From Clostridiaceae bacterium AF10-41 (lineage in GTDB: Bacteria; Bacillota; Clostridia; Clostridiales; Clostridiaceae): 23,327 nucleotides of DNA. Of this stretch, positions 9,114 to 16,684 are shown in pieces. A program made the translations under genes and the position numbers. The notes under the pieces were generated by a model. It was given only the letters and a program-made list of their open reading frames with translations. It ran no database searches and was not told the DNA's origin. Location of the stretch: contig JAQCTH010000058.1 in NCBI GenBank assembly GCA_027686065.1, forward strand, positions 1-23,327, given 5' to 3'. Each line of letters starts with the position of its first letter. Position 1 is the first letter of the stretch.

Positions 9114-9542
9114 TTATATTCCTAAATCACTCATTTTTTCAGCAATAGAATCAAAATCTATATCTGACTCATTATATTCTTGCCATTTTTCTTTACTCCA
9201 AATTTCAACTCTAGTTAGTACTCCTATACTTACTATTTCCTTTTCTATACATGCATATTCTTTTAAATTCTGAGAAATTAAGCCTCTTCCTTGTTTGTCT
9301 ACTTCCACTTCGCAAGCCCCAGAAAAAAAGAATCTAACAAATGCTCTTGCATCTTTATTAGTAAGTGGTAAAGATTTTAATTTATTCTCAAGAGTTTTCC
9401 ATTCATCCATTGGATAAGCATAAAGACATCCATCTAAGCCCTTAGTAATTACAAAATTATTACCTAAACCTTCTCTTAGCTTTACAGGAACTATCATTCT
9501 ATTTTTAGCATCTATAGCATGTTGATATTCTCCTATAAACAT
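9114..9542 (-). CDS. mraZ: Transcriptional regulator MraZ
   Basis: MraZ is an AbrB-fold, ring-forming DNA-binding protein that represses its own dcw operon in the bacteria where it has been studied. The 142-residue protein contains two tandem MraZ/SpoVT-AbrB half domains. The first has the motif DAKNR (commonly DAKGR; here Gly is Asn) and the second has DKQGRGLI. The N-terminus [15 protein letters not shown] is typical. Its start is supported by an AAGGTAGGGA ribosome site. It is the first gene of the cluster. Three direct repeats resembling known MraZ boxes lie just upstream between promoter and gene, so autoregulation is likely. Confidence 0.95.
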   Translation of the reverse strand: MFIGEYQHAIDAKNRMIVPVKLREGLGNNFVITKGLDGCLYAYPMDEWKTLENKLKSLPLTNKDARAFVRFFFSGACEVEVDKQGRGLISQNLKEYACIEKEIVSIGVLTRVEIWSKEKWQEYNESDIDFDSIAEKMSDLGI

Positions 9543-9571
9543 CTTTATCCCTACCTTCTTATAAATTCACT

Positions 9572-9596
9572 CCACTTTTAACCACTTTTAACCACT
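9572..9596 (-). promoter_or_regulatory. Putative MraZ operator: three AGTGG repeats at 10-bp spacing
   Basis: On the minus strand AGTGG occurs three times (9596-9592, 9586-9582, 9576-9572), each separated by the same 5-nt spacer TTAAA, followed by a degenerate AGTGA. Known MraZ boxes are short G-rich repeats (TGGGN in E. coli, AAAGTG-type in mollicutes) with a 10-bp period, so three contacts fall on one DNA face. The repeats lie just downstream of the predicted transcription start, where bound MraZ would block initiation. Assignment is by pattern and position. Confidence 0.75.
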
Positions 9597-9606
9597 CTAT
9601 ACTACT

Positions 9607-9635
9607 ATTCTATAGAATTTTAATGATTTCTTCAA
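9607..9635 (-). promoter_or_regulatory. Sigma-A-type promoter of the dcw operon
   Basis: On the minus strand a -35 element TTGAAG (9635-9630) and a -10 element TAGAAT (9612-9607) are separated by 17 bp. The -35 matches the consensus at four of six positions and the -10 at five of six. Transcription would begin near 9600, just before the MraZ-box repeats, about 60 nt upstream of the mraZ ATG. Confidence 0.7.
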
Positions 9636-9713
9636 GAATTATTTAACTTTTTAATAATTTATTTTACATAATTAATGAAATCACACGAAATTTTGTTAAA
9701 ATATTTCGAAAAT

Positions 9714-9745
9714 AAAAAAAGACTGATATTAATCAGTCTTTTTTT
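9714..9745 (-). terminator. Rho-independent terminator after ychF
   Basis: GACTGAT (9721-9727) and ATCAGTC (9732-9738) form a stem with loop ATTA, flanked by seven A on one side and seven T on the other, so the stem can extend through A-T pairs. It starts about 8 nt after the ychF stop and works well in both directions. It separates ychF from the dcw promoter. Confidence 0.9.
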
Positions 9746-9752
9746 AATATAA

Positions 9753-10850
9753 TTAAACATTAAACCTAAAGTTTACTACATCTCCATCTTTCATAACATA
9801 TTCTTTACCTTCTAATCTATAAAGACCTTTTTCCTTAGCAGCTGCTTCTGAACCACATTCTACTAAAGCATCATAAGAGACTATTTCAGCTCTAATAAAT
9901 CCTCTTTCTATGTCTGAATGTATTTTACCAGCTGCTTGAGGGGCTTTTGTCCCTTCCTTAATAGTCCAAGCTCTTACTTCTTGAACTCCTGCTGTTAAAT
10001 AGCTTATAAGTCCTAATAATTTATAGCTTCCACCAATAAGTTGATCTAGACCTGACTCTGTTAATCCATATTCATTTAACATTTCTTGTTTTTCTTCTTC
10101 TTCTAAACCTGATAACTCTTCTTCAAGCTTTGCACAAACAACAACAACTTCTGAATTTTCACTTTCAGCATGATCTTTTACCTTTTGTACATATTTATTA
10201 TTTGTATTTCCTTCCATCATATCATCTTCTGATATGTTACATGCATAAAGTACTGGTTTGGAAGTTATTAAAAATAATCCTTTTATTAATTCTTCTTCTT
10301 CTTCAGTAACTTCTAATGTTCTTATAGGTAGGTTTTGTTCTAAATGTGCTTTAACTTTTTCCATTAATGCATACTCTTCCTTAGCTTTCTTATCTCCAGA
10401 CCTTACTTGCTTAATTGATCTTTCCATTCTTCTTTCTAAAACTTCTAAATCAGCAAATATAAGTTCTAAGTTTATAGTTTCTATATCTCTTATTGGATCA
10501 ACTGAACCTTCAACATGAACAACATTTCCATCATCAAAGCATCTTACAACATGAACAATTGCAGAAACTTCTCTTATATGAGATAAAAACTTATTTCCTA
10601 ATCCTTCACCTTTTGAAGCACCTTTTACTAATCCTGCTATATCATAAAACTCAACTGCAGTATAAACTTTCTTCTTAGTATTATACATTTTTTCTAAAAC
10701 ATCTAATCTTTTATCTGGTACACTAACTACTCCAACATTTGGCTCTATAGTACAAAAAGGATAGTTTGCTGACTCCGCTCCAGCTTTTGTAATTGCATTA
10801 AATAAAGTACTTTTACCTACGTTTGGTAAACCAACTATTCCCAAATTCAT
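9753..10850 (-). CDS. ychF: Obg-family ribosome-associated ATPase YchF
   Basis: YchF is a conserved P-loop NTPase of the Obg family that prefers ATP to GTP and associates with ribosomes. The 365-residue protein has G1 GLPNVGKST (7-15), the switch region with EFYDIAGLVKGASKGEGLGN, and NISE (205-208) where true GTPases have NKxD; NxxE is the hallmark of ATP use in YchF. A helical coiled-coil arm (about 130-195) and a C-terminal TGS domain (about 280-365, ending GDVVNFRFNV) complete the standard architecture. The ATG is preceded by AAGGA ten nt upstream. It appears to be a single-gene transcription unit with its own promoter (10891-10919) and terminator (9714-9745). Confidence 0.96.
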   Translation of the reverse strand: MNLGIVGLPNVGKSTLFNAITKAGAESANYPFCTIEPNVGVVSVPDKRLDVLEKMYNTKKKVYTAVEFYDIAGLVKGASKGEGLGNKFLSHIREVSAIVHVVRCFDDGNVVHVEGSVDPIRDIETINLELIFADLEVLERRMERSIKQVRSGDKKAKEEYALMEKVKAHLEQNLPIRTLEVTEEEEELIKGLFLITSKPVLYACNISEDDMMEGNTNNKYVQKVKDHAESENSEVVVVCAKLEEELSGLEEEEKQEMLNEYGLTESGLDQLIGGSYKLLGLISYLTAGVQEVRAWTIKEGTKAPQAAGKIHSDIERGFIRAEIVSYDALVECGSEAAAKEKGLYRLEGKEYVMKDGDVVNFRFNV

Positions 10851-10890
10851 CTATGTACATTCCTTTCTTCTCTTAAATCATATCTTTAAA

Positions 10891-10919
10891 ATTATACTCT
10901 ACAATATTAATTATTTCAA
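10891..10919 (-). promoter_or_regulatory. Sigma-A-type promoter of ychF
   Basis: On the minus strand TTGAAA (10919-10914) and a perfect TATAAT (10896-10891) are separated by 17 bp. This is a near-consensus vegetative promoter about 40 bp upstream of the ychF ATG. Confidence 0.8.
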
Positions 10920-10984
10920 CATATATAAGCTATAATAAGGATTTAGTATTTAATCTTAAAATATAAGAATTGATACTACTTTAT

Positions 10985-11082
10985 GAATTGTGAAGCAATT
11001 TTCTAGAGCAGAGTCTTATATTATAAAATTTGTAACGTGTTCCTTATTACATGTTACTTTATCCCCAAAATTGTGAATTGTG
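10985..11082. repeat. Degenerate intergenic repeat remnants in a 399-bp gene-free stretch
   Basis: The stretch 10851-11249 has no convincing gene. Apart from the ychF promoter it contains two GAATTGTG copies (10985-10992 and 11075-11082), the first running into GTGAAGCAATTTT (10990-11002), which resembles GCGAAGCAATCTT at 17477-17489. A near-perfect 8-bp inverted repeat (11032-11039 with 11050-11057, one G-T pair) lies between them. I read these as decayed copies of short dispersed intergenic repeats; this is tentative and cannot be proven from one window. Confidence 0.35.
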
Positions 11083-11092
11083 TACTATGAAA

Positions 11093-11123
11093 TGAATAAA
11101 ATCGCCAATTAATAGCATTTATA
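11093..11123 (+). promoter_or_regulatory. Possible forespore-type (sigma-G-like) promoter upstream of pdaA
   Basis: TGAATA (11093-11098) is followed after 17 bp by CATTTATA (11116-11123). The -35 element fits the forespore sigma-G pattern; the -10 agrees only in part (CAT start). In B. subtilis pdaA is a sigma-G gene, which is the reason for looking. It would leave a leader of about 120 nt. No good vegetative promoter was found for this gene. Confidence 0.25.
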
Positions 11124-11249
11124 CATTGTATTTCTATGTGTAAAAGAATTATTTTAGATAAAAATAAAACTATAAGTTGTAGTTAAGATGATTTAATTTT
11201 TATTAACAACTTGCACCCTTAAATATACTTAATAAAAGGTGGTGAAATA

Positions 11250-12032
11250 ATGAAAAAAGTAAATATATTTACTACTTTAATATTATCTCTAATTATTATT
11301 TGCACTTTTTCTTTTCCCCCTATAAAAGCTCTAACCTCTGATGACTTAGAACTTAATTGGTATTTTGTTAATAGAGAAAAAGGGAAAACTCCAGAACCAC
11401 CTAAAGAGTCCGCTGACTTTTTTAGTGACTTTGGTGCTTACTATGTGGGTGATACAAACTCCAAAATATTATACCTAACTTTTGATGAAGGCTATGAAAA
11501 TGGTAATACTCCAAAGATTTTAGACATTTTAAAAGATGAACAAGTCCCTGCTGCATTTTTTGTGGTTAAGCCTTATATCAAAGAACAACCTGATATAGTT
11601 AAAAGAATGGTGGATGAAGGGCATCTAGTTTGTAATCATACATCACATCATCCATCCATGGCCAGTATTTTAGATAATGAGAAGTTTACCAAGGAATTTA
11701 CTGAGGTAGAAGATGAGTTTAAAACCTTAACTTCACAGGATATGCCTAAATTTTTTAGACCTCCAATGGGTAAGTATTCTAGAAATTCCTTAAAGAAAAC
11801 TCAGGATTTAGGATACAAGACAATATTTTGGAGCTTTGCTTACAAAGACTGGCTTATTAACAATCAACCTGAAGAATCTGCTGCAATAAAGAAAATAGTA
11901 AATGGAGCTCATCCAGGTTCTATAATGTTATTACATGCTGTCTCTGATACAAACACCAAAGTCCTAAAAACCGTAATTCAAGAACTTAAAACGCAAGGAT
12001 ATAAATTTAAATCTTTAAATGAATTGCCCTAA
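11250..12032 (+). CDS. pdaA: PdaA-type polysaccharide deacetylase (muramic delta-lactam synthesis)
   Basis: A secreted or membrane-tethered NodB-fold deacetylase. The 260-residue protein has a signal peptide or anchor (about 1-27, ending near IKA), then the deacetylase domain: motif 1 TFDEGYENG (77-85, catalytic Asp79), motif 2 HTSHH (His130 and His134, metal ligands), motif 3 RPPMG (170-174), the PdaA-like WSFAYKDWLINNQ, and LLHAVS (His229). The sequence closely follows B. subtilis PdaA, which removes N-acetyl from muramic acid so that muramic delta-lactam can form in spore cortex. The metal-binding residue after Asp79 is Glu (Asp in general NodB, Asn in B. subtilis as I recall). The ATG has AAGGTGGTG upstream. 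It is alone on the plus strand and converges on the glycopolymer operon. Confidence 0.88.
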   Translation: MKKVNIFTTLILSLIIICTFSFPPIKALTSDDLELNWYFVNREKGKTPEPPKESADFFSDFGAYYVGDTNSKILYLTFDEGYENGNTPKILDILKDEQVPAAFFVVKPYIKEQPDIVKRMVDEGHLVCNHTSHHPSMASILDNEKFTKEFTEVEDEFKTLTSQDMPKFFRPPMGKYSRNSLKKTQDLGYKTIFWSFAYKDWLINNQPEESAAIKKIVNGAHPGSIMLLHAVSDTNTKVLKTVIQELKTQGYKFKSLNELP

Positions 12033-12060
12033 AAAAATATAGTCTCTTTTGAGACTATAT
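12031..12060. terminator. Bidirectional terminator between converging pdaA and fchA-like gene
   Basis: ATATAGTCTC (12037-12046) and GAGACTATAT (12051-12060) form a perfect 10-bp stem with a TTTT loop. On the minus strand it is followed by six T, a good terminator for the five-gene operon. On the plus strand the T-run is interrupted (TCTTTT), so it is weaker for pdaA. The stem includes the stop codon of the fchA-like gene at 12055-12057. Confidence 0.85.
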
Positions 12061-12708
12061 TCTTTTAGGATATATTATATCTTCAACTGCATTCATAAGA
12101 TTGCATTTTCTAACATAAGAGTTGTTAAGTATAGTTTTACATTTATTCTCTATTTCATCACAAATTTCTTCTTCTCTTAAAAAGTTTAAATTAACCTTCA
12201 CATTAATTATAGAACTTTCTATTGCTGAATGTAATAAAATAGTTGCAACACCTGCATCAGAAATCAAATTTTTATTACCATATTTAACTGCAAATTCAAT
12301 ATTATCGTAAAATTCAACACATTCTTCTGCTAATAATAGTGGTGTTTTCATAGCTTTTATAGTATTTTTCACAATCTTTTCTTTTCTTAATGTAGCCTCT
12401 TCTTCGCTATCCTTAGGTAGTTTATAGCTATCCATTAAACTCAAAAAATCTATTCTATCTTGTTCCATAAAACTTTGAGACTTTTCAATAAATTCTTTAG
12501 ATTCCTCCTGCAATTTCACCATTTTGCTTTTTTCAGTATCTTCCAATTTTTCAAATACCTTTTTGCCTATTGTTAGTGAATAAACCATAGAATTCAACGC
12601 ACTAGATAAAGCTGCTACTAACGCTGCGGTACTTCCTCCTCCTGGTGAAGGTGCATCTGAAGATAATTCTTCTATAAATTTATCTATACTATATTCTTTA
12701 AATAACAT
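12055..12708 (-). CDS. fchA: Cyclodeaminase/cyclohydrolase family protein (FchA-like)
   Basis: A stand-alone cyclodeaminase domain of the FTCD_C family (217 aa), a cytoplasmic all-helical fold. Characterised members act on folates as formimidoyl-tetrahydrofolate cyclodeaminase or methenyl-tetrahydrofolate cyclohydrolase. The glycine-rich motif SDAPSPGGGSTAALVAALS (about 17-35) is diagnostic; a long helical region and a C-terminal NLISDAGVATILLHSAIE segment follow. The ATG at 12708 has GAGAGG six nt upstream; a TTG two codons earlier overlaps the ribosome site and the preceding stop codon, so it is rejected. It is the last gene of a glycopolymer operon and starts two nt after the upstream stop. 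No formiminotransferase domain and no histidine or folate genes are nearby, so the true substrate is uncertain. Confidence 0.8.
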   Translation of the reverse strand: MLFKEYSIDKFIEELSSDAPSPGGGSTAALVAALSSALNSMVYSLTIGKKVFEKLEDTEKSKMVKLQEESKEFIEKSQSFMEQDRIDFLSLMDSYKLPKDSEEEATLRKEKIVKNTIKAMKTPLLLAEECVEFYDNIEFAVKYGNKNLISDAGVATILLHSAIESSIINVKVNLNFLREEEICDEIENKCKTILNNSYVRKCNLMNAVEDIIYPKRI

Positions 12709-12710
12709 AA

Positions 12711-13859
12711 TCAACCTCTCTTACTTAATATTAAATCATAAACTTTTAGTATTTCTCTTATTATTTTATCTTTAGAAAATCTTGATATACATTCATTTCT
12801 TATATCTTGTGGATTATAAGAATTCATATTTTCCATTATATATTTCATTGCATTTCCTAATTCATCAATATCATCAACCTTTACTATTAATCCATTTTTA
12901 GTGTTTATAATATCTTCTGCACCGCCATTATAAGTTCCTATAATAGGTTTCCCTGATGCCAAAGCTTCAATATAAACAACTCCAAAGGTTTCATATCTTG
13001 ATGCTAAAACAAAGGAATCACATATGCTCATATAATGTGAAACTTCTTTTCTAGACAAAGCTCCTAGAAAGTCTACTTGACTTTCTATTTTTAACTCTTC
13101 ACACAACTTAATTAAAAAATCCTTTTGACTTCCATCTCCACCTACTAATAACTTACAATTTGTTCCTTTAAAATATTTAGCATATGATCTTACAAGAGTA
13201 TCCATGCCCTTTTCCCCTTCTAAGAATGCTAAAGAAAAAAAAGTGAATTTTTCATTTTTAGTATTACTTATGTAGAAGTTTTCCATAGGTATTAAATTAT
13301 GTATAATATTTATGTCTTTTCTTCCACAAAACTCTGACATTTCTTTTTTTAATCCACTTCCTACGGCTATAAGTGTATCGGCTTCAGAATAAGACTTTTT
13401 TATTAAAGGCTTATAACTGTCCTTTATATACACAGCTTTTTTCAAAGAAGAATGCTCCGTTATTACTAGTGGAATATTATACTTTTTTGAAATATAATTT
13501 GCACTTATTCCAGCCCAAAACGAAGATTGGCAATGTATTATATCTATTTTCCCTTCTTTTTTTATTATTTCTTTATATAACTTTTCTAATCTTCTGTTAA
13601 ATACTTTAAACATCATAGGATTCTTAGGAAGGTAATTAAAATTTTTGTATCTATATGTTTTTAAGCCTTCCTCAATCTCATAATTTAAACCTTTTTTTTC
13701 TTTTATCTTAAAAGCTAATGTCAATGGCCAAATTTCATTATAAGCAATAGTAATTTTGATTCCACATTCTTGAAGGGCTAGTGCCTGCTCTTTAAAAAAG
13801 CTTCCATGAACTGGATTTCTTTTATTATGATACCATGATGGTATAAACATAATATGCAT
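12711..13859 (-). CDS. GT4-family glycosyltransferase (GT-B fold)
   Basis: A retaining-type GT-B glycosyltransferase of family 4, probably cytoplasmic or membrane-associated, acting in surface polysaccharide synthesis. The N-terminal domain starts MHIMFIPSWYHNKRNPVHGSFFKEQALAL, here given in part; the NPVHGSFFKEQ element is typical of TuaC-like enzymes. The C-terminal nucleotide-sugar domain has FFSLAFLEGEKGMDTLV, LLVGGDGS, and the EX7E motif in ETFGVVYIE followed by ALASGKPIIGT. Length is 382 aa. The frame is open 17 codons further upstream, but GGGGGAG lies five nt before the ATG at 13859 and the extension would overlap the upstream gene. Donor and acceptor sugars cannot be told. Confidence 0.85.
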   Translation of the reverse strand: MHIMFIPSWYHNKRNPVHGSFFKEQALALQECGIKITIAYNEIWPLTLAFKIKEKKGLNYEIEEGLKTYRYKNFNYLPKNPMMFKVFNRRLEKLYKEIIKKEGKIDIIHCQSSFWAGISANYISKKYNIPLVITEHSSLKKAVYIKDSYKPLIKKSYSEADTLIAVGSGLKKEMSEFCGRKDINIIHNLIPMENFYISNTKNEKFTFFSLAFLEGEKGMDTLVRSYAKYFKGTNCKLLVGGDGSQKDFLIKLCEELKIESQVDFLGALSRKEVSHYMSICDSFVLASRYETFGVVYIEALASGKPIIGTYNGGAEDIINTKNGLIVKVDDIDELGNAMKYIMENMNSYNPQDIRNECISRFSKDKIIREILKVYDLILSKRG

Positions 13860-13861
13860 TA

Positions 13862-15142
13862 CTACTCCCCCTTTAAAATGCAATTTAATTTTTTCGATAT
13901 ATTTTCCCACTCATATTCCTTAATTGGATTTGAGTCATTTCCACTTAATATATTTTGCGATAATTCTACAATTTTCCCAGAAATATCTTTAGAATTATTC
14001 AAAGCTATACTACATTTATCTAAGTCTTTCACTACATCTATTATAGGATCTTTTTCGTCACCTAAAATAACTAATACATATCCATTACATCCAAAGTAAT
14101 CATATATTTTTGCTGGTATTTGTTTTGAATTCTTATTGCCAAAAAGTAACAATATATCTGCGTTAATCATATATCCCAAAGCTTCTCTATATGGTATTCT
14201 ATTTGATACTTTTACATTACTTATTTTAGATAAATCGTATTTAATATCTTCATCATCTATATTTCCAAAGAAAAGTATATTTAAATTTTCATATAACTTA
14301 TTGTCATCTAGCCTTAGTTTATTCATAGCTTCGATAAAAGGTCTTACATCTCTAAGCTTTGAAAAAATCTCTCCAGCATAAACTATATTTAGTTTCTTCT
14401 TATCTATTAACTTCGGATTTTCTTTTTCTTTTATATCCAAATATGTTTTTTCATCATAACCTCTTGTTATAATATAAGTATCTTCTTTTTTTATATTATA
14501 GGTTTCAATATAATCATCCCTATTAGCTTTTGTTACAAAAATATATTTATCTGCTAGATTAATTACATTTCTTTCATATCTTTTCTCAAAATTTCTTCTT
14601 ATAAAACTTGAATCTTCTCGTGTAGAGTCTTTAAGCCAAGGGTCACTCCAATATGTTATCCATTTGAGGTTTGAAAATTTCTTCTTAATCTTATATGCAC
14701 ATATATGACTAGATGGTGGTTCATGCATAGAAAACATAACATCAAAGGCTTCATTTTCCATAAGTTTAATTCCATATTTACTAGCTTTAAATGCCCAATA
14801 TAAATACATATCTGGTACTGCTAACATTTTTTTTACTTTTCTTAAAGCACTCTTAATTTTGACTTTCCCTAGAGTAGTATTAGTCTTTACTATTCCTTTA
14901 TATTTCTTGGGCATAATTGCTTCAAATAACTTTCCACCTGATATTATATGTAAATTAATTTTCTTATCTAACATATTAAATATATATTCATCGTAATAAA
15001 TTGAATTTGAAGGAAAGTTTACTGTTAATAAATGAATATCATTATCTTCAATCCTTGCTAAATTATTTAAATATTGAAGAGTTTCAATTGATGCTGAATT
15101 ATTAATTAAAGGTGAGTAACATGCAATAAATAATATTTTCAT
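13862..15142 (-). CDS. Putative glycosyltransferase (GT4-like, GT-B fold)
   Basis: A 426-residue cytoplasmic protein with GT-B features but less typical motifs than its neighbour. The N-terminus MKILFIACYSPLINNSAS is a Rossmann start, with MHEPPSSHICAYKI and ITYWSDPWL in the first domain and KYIFVTKANRDDYI before the linker. The second domain has LNIVYAGEIF, then ADILLLFGNK and IPAKIYDYFG, the place of the EX7E-type region. The substrate is unknown. The ATG is nine nt after the murJ-like stop. The only strong ribosome site, AGGAGG inside the end of the murJ-like gene, is 14 nt from the ATG, longer than usual. It lies between the flippase gene and another glycosyltransferase gene. Confidence 0.72.
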   Translation of the reverse strand: MKILFIACYSPLINNSASIETLQYLNNLARIEDNDIHLLTVNFPSNSIYYDEYIFNMLDKKINLHIISGGKLFEAIMPKKYKGIVKTNTTLGKVKIKSALRKVKKMLAVPDMYLYWAFKASKYGIKLMENEAFDVMFSMHEPPSSHICAYKIKKKFSNLKWITYWSDPWLKDSTREDSSFIRRNFEKRYERNVINLADKYIFVTKANRDDYIETYNIKKEDTYIITRGYDEKTYLDIKEKENPKLIDKKKLNIVYAGEIFSKLRDVRPFIEAMNKLRLDDNKLYENLNILFFGNIDDEDIKYDLSKISNVKVSNRIPYREALGYMINADILLLFGNKNSKQIPAKIYDYFGCNGYVLVILGDEKDPIIDVVKDLDKCSIALNNSKDISGKIVELSQNILSGNDSNPIKEYEWENISKKLNCILKGE

Positions 15143-15151
15143 CTTCTTAGT

Positions 15152-16684
15152 TTAACCCTCCTTCTTAAATTTTATCTTTACCATATTTAAGGCTTCGTTA
15201 AATTCTTCTATTTTTAGAATTCTACACATAATCATAAATACCATGGCTCCAAGGCTTCCATCAATTAAAATAATTGCAAAAGAATTTTCTACTCTTAATA
15301 AAGTATTTGTAAAATAGAGAATTAAAATCATTAATATTGAGCTTACTATGATTTTACTAATCTTAATAATAACTTCACTTATATTGAAACTTCCAACTAA
15401 TTTTCTAGTTGAATTTAACAATAACAAAGCTATCACTAATGATGATACAGATGTTGCCACAGCTATACCTAAAACCCCTATATATTTAGATAAAATAATA
15501 CTTAAAATTATATTTATTACAACTCCAATTATTCCATTGATTGTAGTAACCTTTGTTTTTTTCATTGAAAATAGTGATGAGTTTAATATATCTCTTATTC
15601 CTGTAAATGGTAGCTGCAATGAATATCCAAGTAAAGCCATGGAAGTTAAAATAACAGCACTTGAGTCAAACTTCCCTCTTTCATAAAATACCGCAACGAT
15701 TTCTTTACTTAAAAATACCATTCCAAAAGTTATTGGAATTAAAAATAAGCAAATTATTATTATTGATTTAGTTAAGTATTTTATAAAGCCTTGCTTATCG
15801 CCAGCATTTAGCCTATTTGCCATTAGAGGATAAATTACTGAAACTATTGATGTTGTTATCGCTGTATTAGCAAATGTAACTATCCTTTGTGAATACTCTA
15901 AAGATGCCATTGCACCAGTATTTAATCCTGATGCTAAACTTTTATCTACAAGCATATTTATTGAATTAGCTCCTGCTCCAACTATAACGGGAAGTATTAA
16001 AATCATCATGCTTTTAAGTTGTTCATCCTTTAAGTTTATATATAATCTAAATTTATAACCTTGCTTATATAATGAAGGAATTTGGACTAATACCCTAAGT
16101 AAGTTTCCTACAACATTTGCAATTGCTAGCCCTATAATGCTTACTTCTCCAAAAAAAGCTAAATAGATTATTATTGGAAAGTTAAAAAACAATCCCAATA
16201 TTGATGGAATAATAAAATCTTCACATACTTGTAATATTGATAAAAAACAAACATTAACACATAACAAAATTATATTTAATAAAGTTATTCTAGTTAAAAA
16301 TATAGTTAATTCAATTTGCTCTTTAGTGAACTTAGGTACAAATATACTAACCATTTCCTTTGTAAATATTAAACCTAATACAATTACAACTATTGATAAT
16401 ATTCCTAAAATAGTAATAACATTATTTGAAAATTTAAACATCTCGTCTTTACTTTTATTATGCCTAATTTCACTAAGTATCGGTATAAAAGTTGTTGATA
16501 TTGCAAGCCCAACTATCATAAACACCGATTCAGGAATTGCAACTGAAGCAACATATATATCATAAGACCCTTCTACTCCAAAATGATATGCTGCTAGCAT
16601 ATCTCTACCAAAACCTATCATCCTACTTAATATAGTCATAATCATTACTATAAAAGTAGCTTTAAAAATCTTATTCTTACTCAT
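15152..16684 (-). CDS. murJ: MurJ/MviN-family lipid flippase, divergent
   Basis: An integral membrane protein (510 aa, about 14 helices) of the MviN branch of the MOP exporter superfamily; characterised MurJ proteins flip lipid II. The N-terminal SRMIGFGRD carries Arg21 and Arg27, equivalent to E. coli Arg18 and Arg24, and Asp42 matches Asp39. At the position of E. coli Arg52 there is Phe55 (IPESVF instead of LPNLLR). In the helix with YSQRIVTF the arginine matching Arg270 is kept, but the Glu273 position is Thr. The ATG overlaps the end of the upstream TagA/WecG gene by eight bases, with AAGGTGAT inside that gene as ribosome site, so translation is probably coupled. The location among glycosyltransferase genes suggests it may flip another lipid-linked glycan; lipid II remains possible. 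Confidence 0.85.
   Translation of the reverse strand: MSKNKIFKATFIVMIMTILSRMIGFGRDMLAAYHFGVEGSYDIYVASVAIPESVFMIVGLAISTTFIPILSEIRHNKSKDEMFKFSNNVITILGILSIVVIVLGLIFTKEMVSIFVPKFTKEQIELTIFLTRITLLNIILLCVNVCFLSILQVCEDFIIPSILGLFFNFPIIIYLAFFGEVSIIGLAIANVVGNLLRVLVQIPSLYKQGYKFRLYINLKDEQLKSMMILILPVIVGAGANSINMLVDKSLASGLNTGAMASLEYSQRIVTFANTAITTSIVSVIYPLMANRLNAGDKQGFIKYLTKSIIIICLFLIPITFGMVFLSKEIVAVFYERGKFDSSAVILTSMALLGYSLQLPFTGIRDILNSSLFSMKKTKVTTINGIIGVVINIILSIILSKYIGVLGIAVATSVSSLVIALLLLNSTRKLVGSFNISEVIIKISKIIVSSILMILILYFTNTLLRVENSFAIILIDGSLGAMVFMIMCRILKIEEFNEALNMVKIKFKKEG

Noticed and set aside
11032..11057. Eight-bp inverted repeat in the ychF-pdaA gap as a riboswitch or terminator
   Set aside because: It has no T-tract and no recognisable conserved riboswitch elements, and it is upstream of the only candidate promoter for pdaA.
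13860..13910. Upstream extension of the GT4 glycosyltransferase to 13910
   Set aside because: It would overlap the preceding gene by 49 bases, and a strong ribosome site fits the ATG at 13859.
15348..15686. 112-codon open frame on the plus strand inside the murJ-like gene
   Set aside because: It is antisense to a well-supported membrane protein, lacks a ribosome site and mirrors the hydrophobic codons of the real gene.
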